Of a stretch of DNA of 64,000 nt, positions 14,096 to 22,562 are shown piece by piece. Where the stretch lies: assembly GCA_038501785.1 (NCBI GenBank), contig JBAMJR010000031.1:9195001-9259000 (forward strand). Direction: 5' to 3'. The first letter of the stretch is position 1, and the number at the start of each line of letters is the position of its first letter. The stretch comes from Myoxocephalus aenaeus. Its lineage: Eukaryota > Chordata > Actinopteri > Perciformes > Cottidae. The notes beneath the pieces were generated by a model that made no database searches, was not told the origin of the DNA, and saw nothing but the letters and a program-made list of their open reading frames with translations. A program made the translations under genes and the position numbers.

Positions 14096-14302
14096 ATGAA
14101 TGATAAGACGCTAATGAATGGAAAGTTTACTTTCAAAAAGTTGTCAGATGGTTCCCTTGACAAGACCAAAGTGGTATGTGCCATTTGTCATTGTGAACTG
14201 AGCTATCATGGTAGCCTATCCAGTCTGAAATACCACTTGATGGCCAACACACAGCTGATGCTAACTCTGCGCCCCCTCGTCATAGCAGACAAGAATGGAT
14301 GA
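14096..14302 (+). pseudogene. Truncated hAT transposase, BED zinc finger
   Basis: The frame opens at MNDKT and carries FTFKKLSDGSLDKTKVVCAI, then C-H-C-E-L and SLKYHL. The VVCAICHCEL cysteine pair and the later histidine in KYHL fit a BED-type DNA-binding finger (C-x2-C ... H). After the finger the frame is lost. Just downstream, in another frame at about 14297-14470, a stretch reading KWVATACRPVNVVEDEGLAD and then IIRIASND matches the region that follows the finger in ZBED-like hAT transposases. The reading frame is therefore shifted between the two pieces, and the RNase-H catalytic domain is absent. It cannot make an active enzyme. Confidence 0.75.
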
Positions 14303-14487
14303 CTTCGGACAGAAACACATGGACACCACAATGAAGAACAAACTTATTGTAGCCATAGCTAAATGGGTGGCTACTGCGTGTAGGCCTGTTAACGTTGTGG
14401 AGGACGAGGGTCTAGCTGATATAATACGCATCGCATCCAACGACAGGACCTACGGATTGCCTTCGAGAGCCTGACTGCTATGTTCAC

Positions 14488-14489
<2 letters not shown>

Positions 14490-14550
<61 letters not shown>
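14490..14550. repeat. (TC)n microsatellite inside the hAT remnant
   Basis: About 30 uninterrupted TC dinucleotides, lying where the deleted transposase coding sequence would be. Confidence 0.9.
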
Positions 14551-14553
<3 letters not shown>

Positions 14554-14683
14554 CCCTTGTTTACCTGAAATGTGCACTTTATAATTTTATTTTGTAAACC
14601 CTTGTTTACCTGAAATGTGCACTTTATAATTTTATTTTGTAAACCCTTGTTTACCTGAAATGTGCAGTAATTTTATTTTGAAC
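14554..14683. repeat. 45-bp tandem repeat, about 2.8 copies
   Basis: Units at 14554-14598 and 14599-14643 appear identical (cccttgtttacctgaaatgt ...), followed by a partial, diverged third copy. It lies inside the hAT remnant, next to the TC microsatellite. Confidence 0.9.
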
Positions 14684-14853
14684 CACCCTGTTTGGCAGTT
14701 GTTTTTCAATAAAATAAAGCAAGCCAATCCACTTTTTCATGTTGATAAGAGCATTAAAATGCAAAAAAAAAAATTGCGATTAATCGCGAGTTAACTGACA
14801 TAAATGAGATTAATCGCGATTAAATATTTTAATCGTTTGACAGCACTAATATA

Positions 14854-16070
14854 CACTCACCTAAAGGATTATTAGAAACACCATACTAATACTGTGTTTG
14901 ACCCCCTTTCGCCTTCAGAACTGCCTTACTTCTACGTGGCATTGATTCTACAAGGTGCTGAAAGCATTCTTTAGAAATGTTGGCCCATATTGATAGGATA
15001 GCATCTTGCAGTTGATGGAGATTTGTGGGATGCACATCCAGGGCACGAAGCTCCCGTTCCACCACATCCCAAAGATGCTCTATTGGGTTGAGATCTGGTG
15101 ACTGTGGGGGCCATTTTAGTACAGTGAACTCATTGTCATGTTCAAGAAACCAATTTGAAATGATTGGAGCTTTGTGACATGGTGCATTATCCTGCTGGAA
15201 GTAGCCATCAGAGGATGGGTACATGGTGGCCATAAAGGGATGGACATGGTCAGAAACAATGCTCAGGTAGGCCGTGGCATTTAAACGATGCCCAATTGGC
15301 ACTAAGGGGCCTAAAGTGTGCCAAGAAAACATCCCCCACACCATTACACCACCACCACCAGCCTGCACAGTGGTAACAAGGCATGATGGATCCATGTTCT
15401 CATTCTGTTTACGCCAAATTCTGACTCTACCATCTGAATGTCTCAACAGAAATCGAGACTCATCAGACCAGGCAACATTTTTCCAGTCTTCAACTGTCCA
15501 ATTTTGGGGAGCTCTTGCAAATTGTAGCCTCTTTTTCCTATTTGTAGTGGAGATGAGTGGTACCCGGTGGGGTCTTCTGCTGTTGTAGCCCATCCATCTC
15601 AAGGTTGTGCGTGTTGTGGCTTCACAAATGCTTTGCTGCATACCTCGGTTGTAACGAGTGGTTATTTCAGTCAAAGTTGCTCTTTATCAGCTTGAATCAG
15701 TCGGCCCATTCTCCTCTGACCTCTAGCATCAACAAGGCATTTTCGCCCACAGGACTGCCGCATACTGGATGTTTTTCCCTTTTCACACCATTCTTTGTAA
15801 ACCCTAGAAATGGTTGTGCGTGAAAATCCCAGTAACTGAGCAGATTGTGAAATACTCAGACCGGCCCGTCTGGCACCAACAACCATGCCACGCTCAAAAT
15901 TGCTTAAATCACCTTTCTTTCCCATTGTGACATTCAGTTTGGAGTTCAGGAGATTGTCTTGACCAGGACCACACCCCTAAATGCATTGAAGCAACTGCCA
16001 TGTGATTGGTTGATTAGATAATTGCATTAATGAGAAATTTAACAGGTGTTCCTAATAATCCTTTAGGTGA

Positions 16071-16073
<3 letters not shown>
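14854..16073 (-). mobile_element. Tc1/mariner DNA transposon, 1220 bp, nearly intact
   Basis: Left inverted repeat CACTCACCTAAAGGATTATTAG... (14854-14882) and right repeat ...CTAATAATCCTTTAGGTGAG TG (16045-16073) match at 28 of 29 positions. They are flanked by TA at 14852-14853 and 16074-16075, the expected Tc1/mariner target duplication. The transposase gene is on the minus strand and is interrupted by a frameshift. The element sits directly against the end of the hAT remnant, in what was one TA microsatellite. The high similarity of the two ends suggests a fairly young insertion, but this copy cannot encode its own active transposase. Confidence 0.93.
14886..15925 (-). pseudogene. Tc1-family transposase, one frameshift
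   Basis: Two overlapping minus-strand frames make up one Tc1 transposase. The N-terminal part (15671-15925, from MGKKGDLSNFERGMVVGARR) carries the paired-like helix-turn-helix (LSISQSAQLLGFSRTTISRV). The C-terminal part (14886-15674) carries the second DNA-binding segment and the DDE domain, with WSDESRF (first Asp), FQQDNAPCH (second Asp) and PIEHLWD (Glu). I count 36 residues between the second Asp and the Glu (DD36E) rather than the usual 34 of Tc1. The frames join at about 15671-15680, after QADK, where a single base appears to be missing. Combined length is about 345 residues, normal for the family. All catalytic residues are otherwise present. Confidence 0.92.

Positions 16074-16110
<37 letters not shown>
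16074..16110. repeat. (TA)n microsatellite, right flank of Tc1
   Basis: Continuation of the TA tract that precedes the hAT remnant. Confidence 0.85.
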
Positions 16111-16112
<2 letters not shown>

Positions 16113-16483
16113 TATATATCTTAATTGTTGTTATTATGATTTTAATTGGTTTTTAAATGCAACTGCATTATCAGCTCAACACTTTCCCAAACTGCTTATT
16201 TTGCTTGGAATTGTCCGTCTGTACATATGTCTGTTTCCGGTTCATTTTTACTTTTGTCTAAAATCAATTTGACTTGAATTAACAAGAATTAGTTTGGAAA
16301 AAAGACAAAACAAGTAATATTGTCTGATTAATTATGTGCTCTCTGTATGCCAGTACCTGCAATAAACACCAGTTTTGCGGAAGAAGAAACACACTGTACC
16401 ATATTAAAGATCAGACATTAACAAATCAATCATTGAAATTAATCATTTACAATAGAAGTTAATGTGACAAGTGTACTTTTGTG

Positions 16484-16790
16484 TCCAGGGTAAGAGGGGC
16501 CGGCTACATTCTTACCTGCCCGCTTCAGGGTTCTGGAAGCGAATTCATGGAGGGCAGGCTGATTTCAGCTAATCACCCTCTCAGCAGAGCGGATGATGCG
16601 CTGCACAGGGAGAAGAGAAGATGGGAGAGAACGCAGCCTTGGGGGGAACCGGTGCTGATGGTCGGGGAGGCTGAGACATGATTTCCCAGCTTCACATGCT
16701 GCTTCCTGTCAGACAGGAAGTCTGTGATCCACGTGCAGCTGGGCGAGCTTGTCCTGCAGCAGAGACGGGATGATGGTGTAGAGTCTACAG
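16484..16790 (-). pseudogene. LINE reverse-transcriptase fragment (L2/CR1-like)
   Basis: On the minus strand at about 16715-16785 the translation TIIPSLLQDKLAQLHVDHRL is recognisable. In fish L2/CR1-type LINE reverse transcriptases it follows the Asp-Phe-Ser-Ser-Ala-Phe block. A short deletion has removed the residues between LAQLHV and the SDRKQHV-like part, and the fragment continues only weakly towards 16484. Both ends of the LINE are missing. The fragment runs straight into the 44-bp minisatellite. Confidence 0.6.
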
Positions 16791-16937
16791 TCCAGTGACG
16801 TCATCCCGTCCAGTCTACAGTGTAGAGTCCACAGTCTAGTGACGTCATACTGTCCAGTCTACAGTGTAGAGTCTACAGTCTAGTGATGTCTTCCCGTCCA
16901 GTGACGGGCTGATGGTGTAGAGTCTACAGTCTACACT
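16776..16937. repeat. 44-bp minisatellite with TGACGTCA palindromes
   Basis: Units begin GTGTAGAGTCTACAGTC at 16776, 16820, 16864 and 16915. The first two are exactly 44 bp, the third is 51 bp, and the fourth is truncated. Units 1 and 2 each contain the 8-bp palindrome TGACGTCA (16796-16803 and 16840-16847), which is the consensus cAMP response element. Unit 3 has the decayed form TGATGTCT. The array begins within the LINE fragment. Confidence 0.88.
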
Positions 16938-16944
16938 GTCGACA

Positions 16945-17200
16945 GAACTGGACATGTGTCGAATTTCAAGTCGATTGGTCATAGGGGGCGATTGGTGTGG
17001 CCTTTCTAACTTAAAAACAACTCTATGTATATCCCATTTTTCACCGGTCCTGATATGCATGTCAACTTTGGTGAGTTTTGGGATTTGATAAAGCCCCCAA
17101 AAAGCCAATTAATATGGCAGAATAAGAAAAAGAAGAAACACTACAGTTTCAATGGGGCGTTCGCTGGTCGAATGTTGTCAGTGCTCGGGCCCTAAAAAGA
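16945..17200. repeat. Probable dispersed fish repeat ending in TGCTCGGGCCCTAA
   Basis: Phrases such as cccatttttcaccggtcctg, tggtgagttttgggatttga, aagcccccaaaaag, a run of aagaaaaagaagaa and cagtgctcgggccctaa occur in this order in a dispersed repeat that I recall from other fish genomes. I cannot name the family or see terminal structures. Confidence 0.4.
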
Positions 17201-17660
17201 TACCATCTGTTGTGTCTTTCAACATACTTGCTAGTTCCTCTGTTGCCAAATCTCATTGTTGAAAGGTGAGAACTTGCTAACACATGCCTGCCACACACAG
17301 ACACACAAATACTCACACAAGCCAGCGGCTTTAGAGGACAAGGAGGGTTCCAATGGATGGAGAGAAGAGGATGTAACTTTAGCATCATGCTGGGATCCAT
17401 CTGCTGTGTGCCCGCACCCCTGCGGCCTGACCCCATGGATGCTGCTGACTCAGGCTGACATCGCAGTTCACCAGGGTATCAGTGCGCCGAGCTCCAGTAG
17501 AGCTCAGATGGCTCACAGTTAGGGTGGAAGAGCAGGGAACGTGCTGTCTTTGAACAAAACACGTTCAAGGTAGCAGCATTTTGACTTTGATACCAACACT
17601 ACCAAGTTGTATATCTAAAAATACGACCACACAGTGAACAAGGAAAAACATCAACAGGGT

Positions 17661-18031
17661 TGTGGCGGCGGGACGGGGTTGCGCTCAGCTATAGAGGGAA
17701 CTGAGCGAGGGTGTGGTTCAAGGGAATAGGTGCCGGGATGAGGTATAATCAGCCTCAGCTGGGGGCAATTGTGTGCGTTTGTGTGTGTGTCACTCCCCGT
17801 TAAAACAGGAGTAGCGTCTGATGAACGGGGAGAGAGCGGTAGCCGAAACAGCTGAGTCCAAGGGTCAGAGACAAGCAGGCGGGTGCGCTCAGGGGTAAGG
17901 CCGGGAGTGCACACCAGACAGCCGGGACCACACAGCTGATAAGAACAATAAAGTATATTACGAACCACAAATCCGCAGCGTGTTGCCTTTGTGCCGCCCG
18001 AGACTCACGGGGTTAACGCAGAGACGTTACA
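17661..18031 (+). mobile_element. Solo LTR of an LTR retrotransposon, 371 bp
   Basis: Starts TGTGGCGGCGGG and ends GACGTTACA, so it has the TG...CA ends of an LTR. It is bracketed by a perfect 5-bp target duplication, AGGGT at 17656-17660 and 18032-18036. A TATA-like TATAAT lies at 17744-17749 and a polyadenylation signal AATAAA at 17947-17952, in the right order for U3-R-U5 on the + strand. No second LTR, primer-binding site or gag/pol sequence adjoins it, so it is a solo LTR left by recombination. A 5-bp duplication fits Gypsy/Ty3 or Copia elements, and the style resembles fish Gypsy LTRs. Confidence 0.87.
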
Positions 18032-18783
18032 AGGGTCATAAGCGGTTACATTTTGATAAAGATGAGGTTGTAATTTCATGTGTTTCAGTATACAGAAATA
18101 ACACAGTATAACATCAGACTAGTGATTGTATGCAGCTCCATAATCTCATTTGGGCTTTTATGATATGTTAGCTGTGTCTTATTAGTTAATATAATAGATG
18201 TTCTTTTTTTCTAAGAGCCCTAATTTGTGTTTCAGGATGATGAGACAGTTATTTTTAAATGCCTAAGCTAAGTGCAGATTTTCAAGACTAAATTTTGGCC
18301 TCACTCGTTGCCTCTATCACATCTAATGATCTGTGATAGCATTTGAGACTGATACATTCTGTCGAATCAATGTTTTCTCAATAATAGTTCTCGAGTGTAC
18401 GATTTTTCACCTGCCAAATGCAATATTTCACTGTCTTTAACACTACCCTGGTGGGAATGTTTGGCAAACGACTTCAAGAGCTGAGCAGGATTTACTGAGA
18501 CTAAACGAAACTCATAGATGTGTTTACACTATAGTTGATTCATGTCAATTTGAGATTCTAAAATGGAATAATATTACATTCATTGCAGTCAAAATCTTTT
18601 ATAAATAATTAAATCACAACAATCCAATAGCCACCTCTTTATCCCTACACCTAATGAGACAGCACTGCTGAATAAGATATGTGAAAACATGGAGAAACAA
18701 AGGCAGATGCGAGTGAATCGAGTTTGTCAGCTGTTGCGTTTGGAGCCCATTTTTTACGAGGCGGCAAGATTCACAAGATGTTG

Positions 18784-18785
<2 letters not shown>

Positions 18786-18824
<39 letters not shown>
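18786..18824. repeat. (GT)n microsatellite
   Basis: About 19 TG/GT dinucleotides. Confidence 0.9.
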
Positions 18825-18825
<1 letters not shown>

Positions 18826-19239
18826 CACGTGTTCACAGTTGCCATAGGAATCAACTAAGTCATCCAGTCAACACAGTTATTTCAAGCCACAGTATGCTTG
18901 TGAGAAAATACTATATTTTTCTGAAGGTGACAGACTTGAGATTATCAGCAAAGTAGAGTAACAGGGCTGTTGTCGTGTGAGAGGGAGACACAGGCCAAGT
19001 GAAGGTTAAAAACATTCATTTGCATGGCATAGTGTACAGTACATGCTATGAATTGTGCTAGTGTAAGTGTTCACAGATGTTCAAAATAGGTTACCATGGA
19101 GTCAATGTATGTGTGAGATTTAGACATTGAGGCATGATGGGTGGTGTGAGATTTAACAGATTAAGAGATGGAAGACATTGAGCACATTTAAAAGGATACT
19201 TGTAACCCAGTGTTTGGTTTCACCCTGGTTTTGATCATA

Positions 19240-20440
19240 TTTGGACTCATGTTAGAGAGAGAAACCTGTACACTGTACTACACTGGGTTGGGTGTTTGAG
19301 AGGCATGGGCCCCTTCTGAGCTGGTGGGTGGGGAGCTGGTGGTCTGAAGCTGGGGGATGGGGAGCTGGTGGTCTGAAGCTGGGGGATGGGGTCATGGAGT
19401 GGGGTCAGGGCTGCTCCATTGTCTTTCAAAGCGACAGTAGAACTGGTTCAGCTGGTTTGCCAGGTGGAGGTCATTCATGGGGTGGGGGGCTTTAGGTTTA
19501 TAGTTGGTGATCTGTCTGAGCCCTCTCCAGACAGAAGCAGAGTCACTTGCTGAGAGCTGATGTTACAGTTTCTCAGAGCACTGTCATTTAGAGTCTCTCA
19601 CCGCCTTGCTAAACATGTATTTTGAATCTTTATACAAGTCCTTGTCCCCACTCCTAAACGCCTGTTCCTTTCTCAACTTTAGCTGATGGAGTTATGCTGT
19701 GTTTGTCGTTGTTATAACTCACCCTGGTGCGTGATGGTATACAGCTGTCTGCACAGAAGCTGATGTATTAAGTCACAGCCTCTGTGTACTCATCCAGACT
19801 GTTGGTAGCAGTCCGGAAAATATCCCAGTCTGTGCAGTCCAAGCACACACGAAGACCCTCCGTAGCTTCACTGGTCCACTGCTTTGATTTCCTGGCATCA
19901 GGCTTACAGAGCTTTAATTTCTGCCTGTATGCAGGAATCAGATGGACCACAACGTGGTCAGAGGGTCCCAGTGCAGCACGAGGGATGGTGTGAAAGGCCT
20001 CACTTATTGTGATCTAGAGCAACCTTTTTTACCCCTAACCAGTGCAAAATCATTTTTGGTTGAATTTTTTTTTTGAATACACAGCGCTGTGCCATCAGTG
20101 TCTGATTTAATATAGAATATATACAATTATGTTCATGAATTTACACTTAGATTTTATTGCTAATTTATTAAATAACAATTTTTAAAGGATTTTTGAATGG
20201 ATGCTATTTTTTTTATATATATAAAAAAAAAAATCTCACATACCCCCTGGAGTGCCTTCACGTACCCACACACAGAGGTACACGTACTTGAGAACCACTG
20301 ATCTAGAGTGTTCCCGCTCTAGTTGAGCATTTGATAAACTGTTTGTATTTAAGGAGTTCATGGCTGAGGTTTCCTTTGTTAAAGTCCCCAAGGGCATTAA
20401 CTAAGGAGTCCGGGTTGGTCCGCTCCACACACAGTATATG
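19240..20440 (-). pseudogene. LINE endonuclease-linker fragment, interrupted by a hAT insertion
   Basis: On the minus strand, 20309-20400 translates to GDFNKGNLSHELLKYKQFIK and CSTRAGT, which contains the GDFN block of apurinic-type LINE endonucleases. After the hAT insertion (20020-20300) the protein resumes and leads to PSDSCIQ-like sequence and then, at 19768-19950, to HLIPAYRQKLKLCKPDARKS, KQWTSEATEGLRVCLDCTDW and NSLDEYTEAVT. These are the end of the endonuclease and the linker before the reverse transcriptase in fish L2/CR1-type LINEs. Downstream, towards 19240, the sequence is full of stops and contains a doubled GGGGAGCTGGTGGTCTGAAG motif. It is a dead fragment with no promoter or 3' end. 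Confidence 0.7.
20020..20300. mobile_element. Small non-autonomous hAT element, 281 bp
   Basis: Flanked by the perfect 8-bp duplication ATCTAGAG at 20012-20019 and 20301-20308. The right end reads ...TTGAGAACCACTG, the reverse complement of the common hAT terminus CAGTGGTTCTCAA. The left end, CAACCTTTTTTACCCC, looks like the same terminus with a small internal deletion. There is no coding capacity. It interrupts the LINE endonuclease fragment, so it is younger than that LINE. Confidence 0.82.
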
Positions 20441-21893
20441 TGACCATTAATGCAAGACGATGCAGTCTATCCCTGACATTGCCTAAGTCGCACTTTATTT
20501 AAGGTTGTATATCATCATTACGTCAATTACCATTGTTTGTTTCTAGGGCAGGACGCGTTGGTGTGTCCCCCTCAGGATGATTTGTAATCACTTTAGTGAT
20601 CCTTTCACCTTTAATCTAGATTAAAGCCATCATCACGTCACAGCATTTTAATTTGTCCAATACTTTGGAATGTGACAAAATACCATCAAAATTAATGACA
20701 AGCCTCAGCTGCACTTATTGTGTTTAGAAAATGTTAGAACGCTAACATGTTCAAATAAAATGAACATGGTCAATATTATGCCTACAATGTGAGTTTGTAG
20801 AATCAGGGTTTCTATAAGAGAACTCCAGTCAGCATATGCAGGTTTCTCAAAAGCAGGATGAGAGTATGGCAGCTATACCGTAGCAGTAGTCACTGTACAC
20901 AGTATAGAGAATCCAGGTCTGGGAGCTGCCGCTTCACCATCAAATGCATGTGGGGCTTCAAATACTATCTCAGAAGAGAGCTATTTCTGCCATTGTTGGT
21001 TTGGTTCACTGAGAAAAAAGTTATATAGGTTACGTCCCTTTATTTTTGGACAGAAATATGAGGCTGCATGCACTATGTGGATACACTGTGAATGCGACAT
21101 TGGACATTTAATTACATTTTTAAGAGATAAAAGCTTCTACCAGTAGAAGGAAGAGGTGGATTTCTCAACACATAATACGTTTTTGTTACGTTACACGTTT
21201 TGTGTGTAGGTGTAGGTGAAAAACAGGTGTAACTAATCACATTAATTATGTCTGCATCCCATTTACGGCAGGTGTGCTGGTTCCAGAGCCCTGCTACTGC
21301 ACATGCTCACACGCCTACAAGGATCAAAGCCATTGTTAATAACACATTTCTTTCTGCTATGACAAGTCAAAATGCCTGCTGTGAGAAAGATTTGTGCAGT
21401 TGTGGTCATAGTGGGCTCCAGCAGTCATTGAAGAGGTTTCGGGACCTGGATGGCATAGGGTTTTATAAAGGTTTTTTAAGGATGTTTCCCGGATTTGTTC
21501 AGATGCTTACAGGTGTCCCAGCAAGGTTGTGAAAATCTTAATTTCATGTTTCTTATACACATTGTCTATTTTAAAGCTTCTGTCATAATTACACACTATT
21601 ATTATTTTATTTAAATAATGAATTAGCTATTTCTTATGAGTGAGTTTTTTTAATTGTATAATTGTTCTGCTATATTTATTGCTGGAGTTTTCCAATACTC
21701 TTTTTGTATAGAATACCCGCTGGTCTTTATACACCCAAATAGGTTTTGCTGAGAGAAAAGATTGATATTACACATATGAAAGTCACATAAAACGCACACA
21801 AAGAAAGTTGTCTATGTTTTCTCAGGGAATGGCATGCAAACAAAGTGCAGGTAGTTTTATCACTGGCTAATAATCTTGAATGTATCTTAACAG

Positions 21894-22060
21894 GTGCAAG
21901 CAGTTGACGTACCCAGAAGACCTTCCTCAGATCTCCGTGGTCTTCATCTTCGTGAACGAGGCACTGTCAGTGATCCTGCGCTCCGTCCACAGTGTTGTCA
22001 ACCACACACCAGCACATGTGCTCAAGGAGATCATCCTGGTGGATGACAACAGTGACAGTG
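21894..22060 (+). CDS. galnt9: galnt9 internal exon (probably exon 3): start of GT-A catalytic domain
   Basis: Acceptor TATCTTAACAG, donor GACAGTG|GTAAGA. The first base completes the lysine codon left open by the previous exon. The exon then reads CKQLTYPEDLPQISVVFIFV, NEALSVILRSVHSVVNHTPA and HVLKEIILVDDNSDS. This is the first beta-strand and nucleotide-binding edge of the GalNAc-transferase catalytic domain: the FxNEAxSxxLRxVHSV pattern and the ILVDDxSD block are family signatures. NHT is a potential N-glycosylation site that I recall as conserved in GALNT9. The exon is 167 nt and ends with the first base of a valine codon. The open frame runs on into intron sequence after the donor and is not coding there. 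Confidence 0.94.
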
Positions 22061-22509
22061 GTAAGACCTTTGATAGCTTTATTAGTTGGATAAAAAAAAC
22101 AACTGAGGTTCACTTAAAAAAATTACCAAGCAATGTGGAACAAGTCTTTAACCCGTGGTGACTTACTGTATATGCTCTGCAGGGCATCAATTCATGTTAG
22201 TCACTGGGATTTTGTCAGTTGTTGTGGTTTGATCCAATATCTTTCTGATCATTCCTTTTTGCAGCACATTTAATTGTTCCTCATTTACAAGTGTTTCATC
22301 TCAGACTTAAAATCATGAAACCTGTAGAACCTGCAGTTTGTCATTGTCTAATCCTTTAGGTTTGCTTATTCAGTTGAGACAGTCACCCTATTTATCATGT
22401 CTTGTCGTCCCTGGTGGAGTGCAAACTTAAGGCGTCATACACAACTGAGTTAGTGTGATGTTTTTGGACTCCTGCCACAGTAGTCAGTCTTCTAATGCTA
22501 CAGGTTTTT

Positions 22510-22511
<2 letters not shown>

Positions 22512-22561
<50 letters not shown>
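22512..22561. repeat. (GT)n microsatellite
   Basis: About 25 uninterrupted GT dinucleotides, about 450 bp downstream of the preceding galnt9 exon. Confidence 0.92.

Positions 22562-22562
<1 letters not shown>

Larger units (their letters stand above)
13868..14848 (+). mobile_element. hAT DNA transposon remnant, internally deleted (BED-finger type)
   Basis: Terminal inverted repeats TAGTGCTGTCA (13868-13878) and TGACAGCACTA (14838-14848) bound a 981-bp element. Next to the left end lie copies of AACGGCGTTAACGC, and next to the right end copies of GATTAATCGCGA, a style I know from vertebrate hAT elements. It keeps the BED zinc finger and the start of the transposase, then jumps to 3' sequence, so the catalytic part is missing. 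A TC microsatellite (14490-14550) and a 45-bp tandem repeat (14554-14683) fill the interior. An 8-bp target duplication cannot be proved because both flanks are TA repeats (atatatat on the left, atata then the Tc1 end on the right). Confidence 0.8.
8045..21893 (+). other. galnt9: galnt9 intron (about 13.8 kb), repeat-rich
   Basis: Bounded by donor GTATGT at 8045 and acceptor CTTAACAG ending at 21893. It holds most of the recognisable transposons in the window, listed separately: a dispersed repeat at 9430-9692, a hAT remnant, a Tc1 element, two LINE fragments, a solo LTR and a small hAT. Between 9700 and 13790 I see only AT-rich sequence with a short TA run near 10711-10727 and a GGA run near 12520-12551. 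Between 18040 and 19240 I see only a GT microsatellite. I recognise nothing between 20450 and 21890. Confidence 0.9.

Noticed and set aside
15274..15823. Plus-strand frames of 104 and 88 codons
   Set aside because: They are antisense to the Tc1 transposase, whose minus-strand frames carry all the family motifs.
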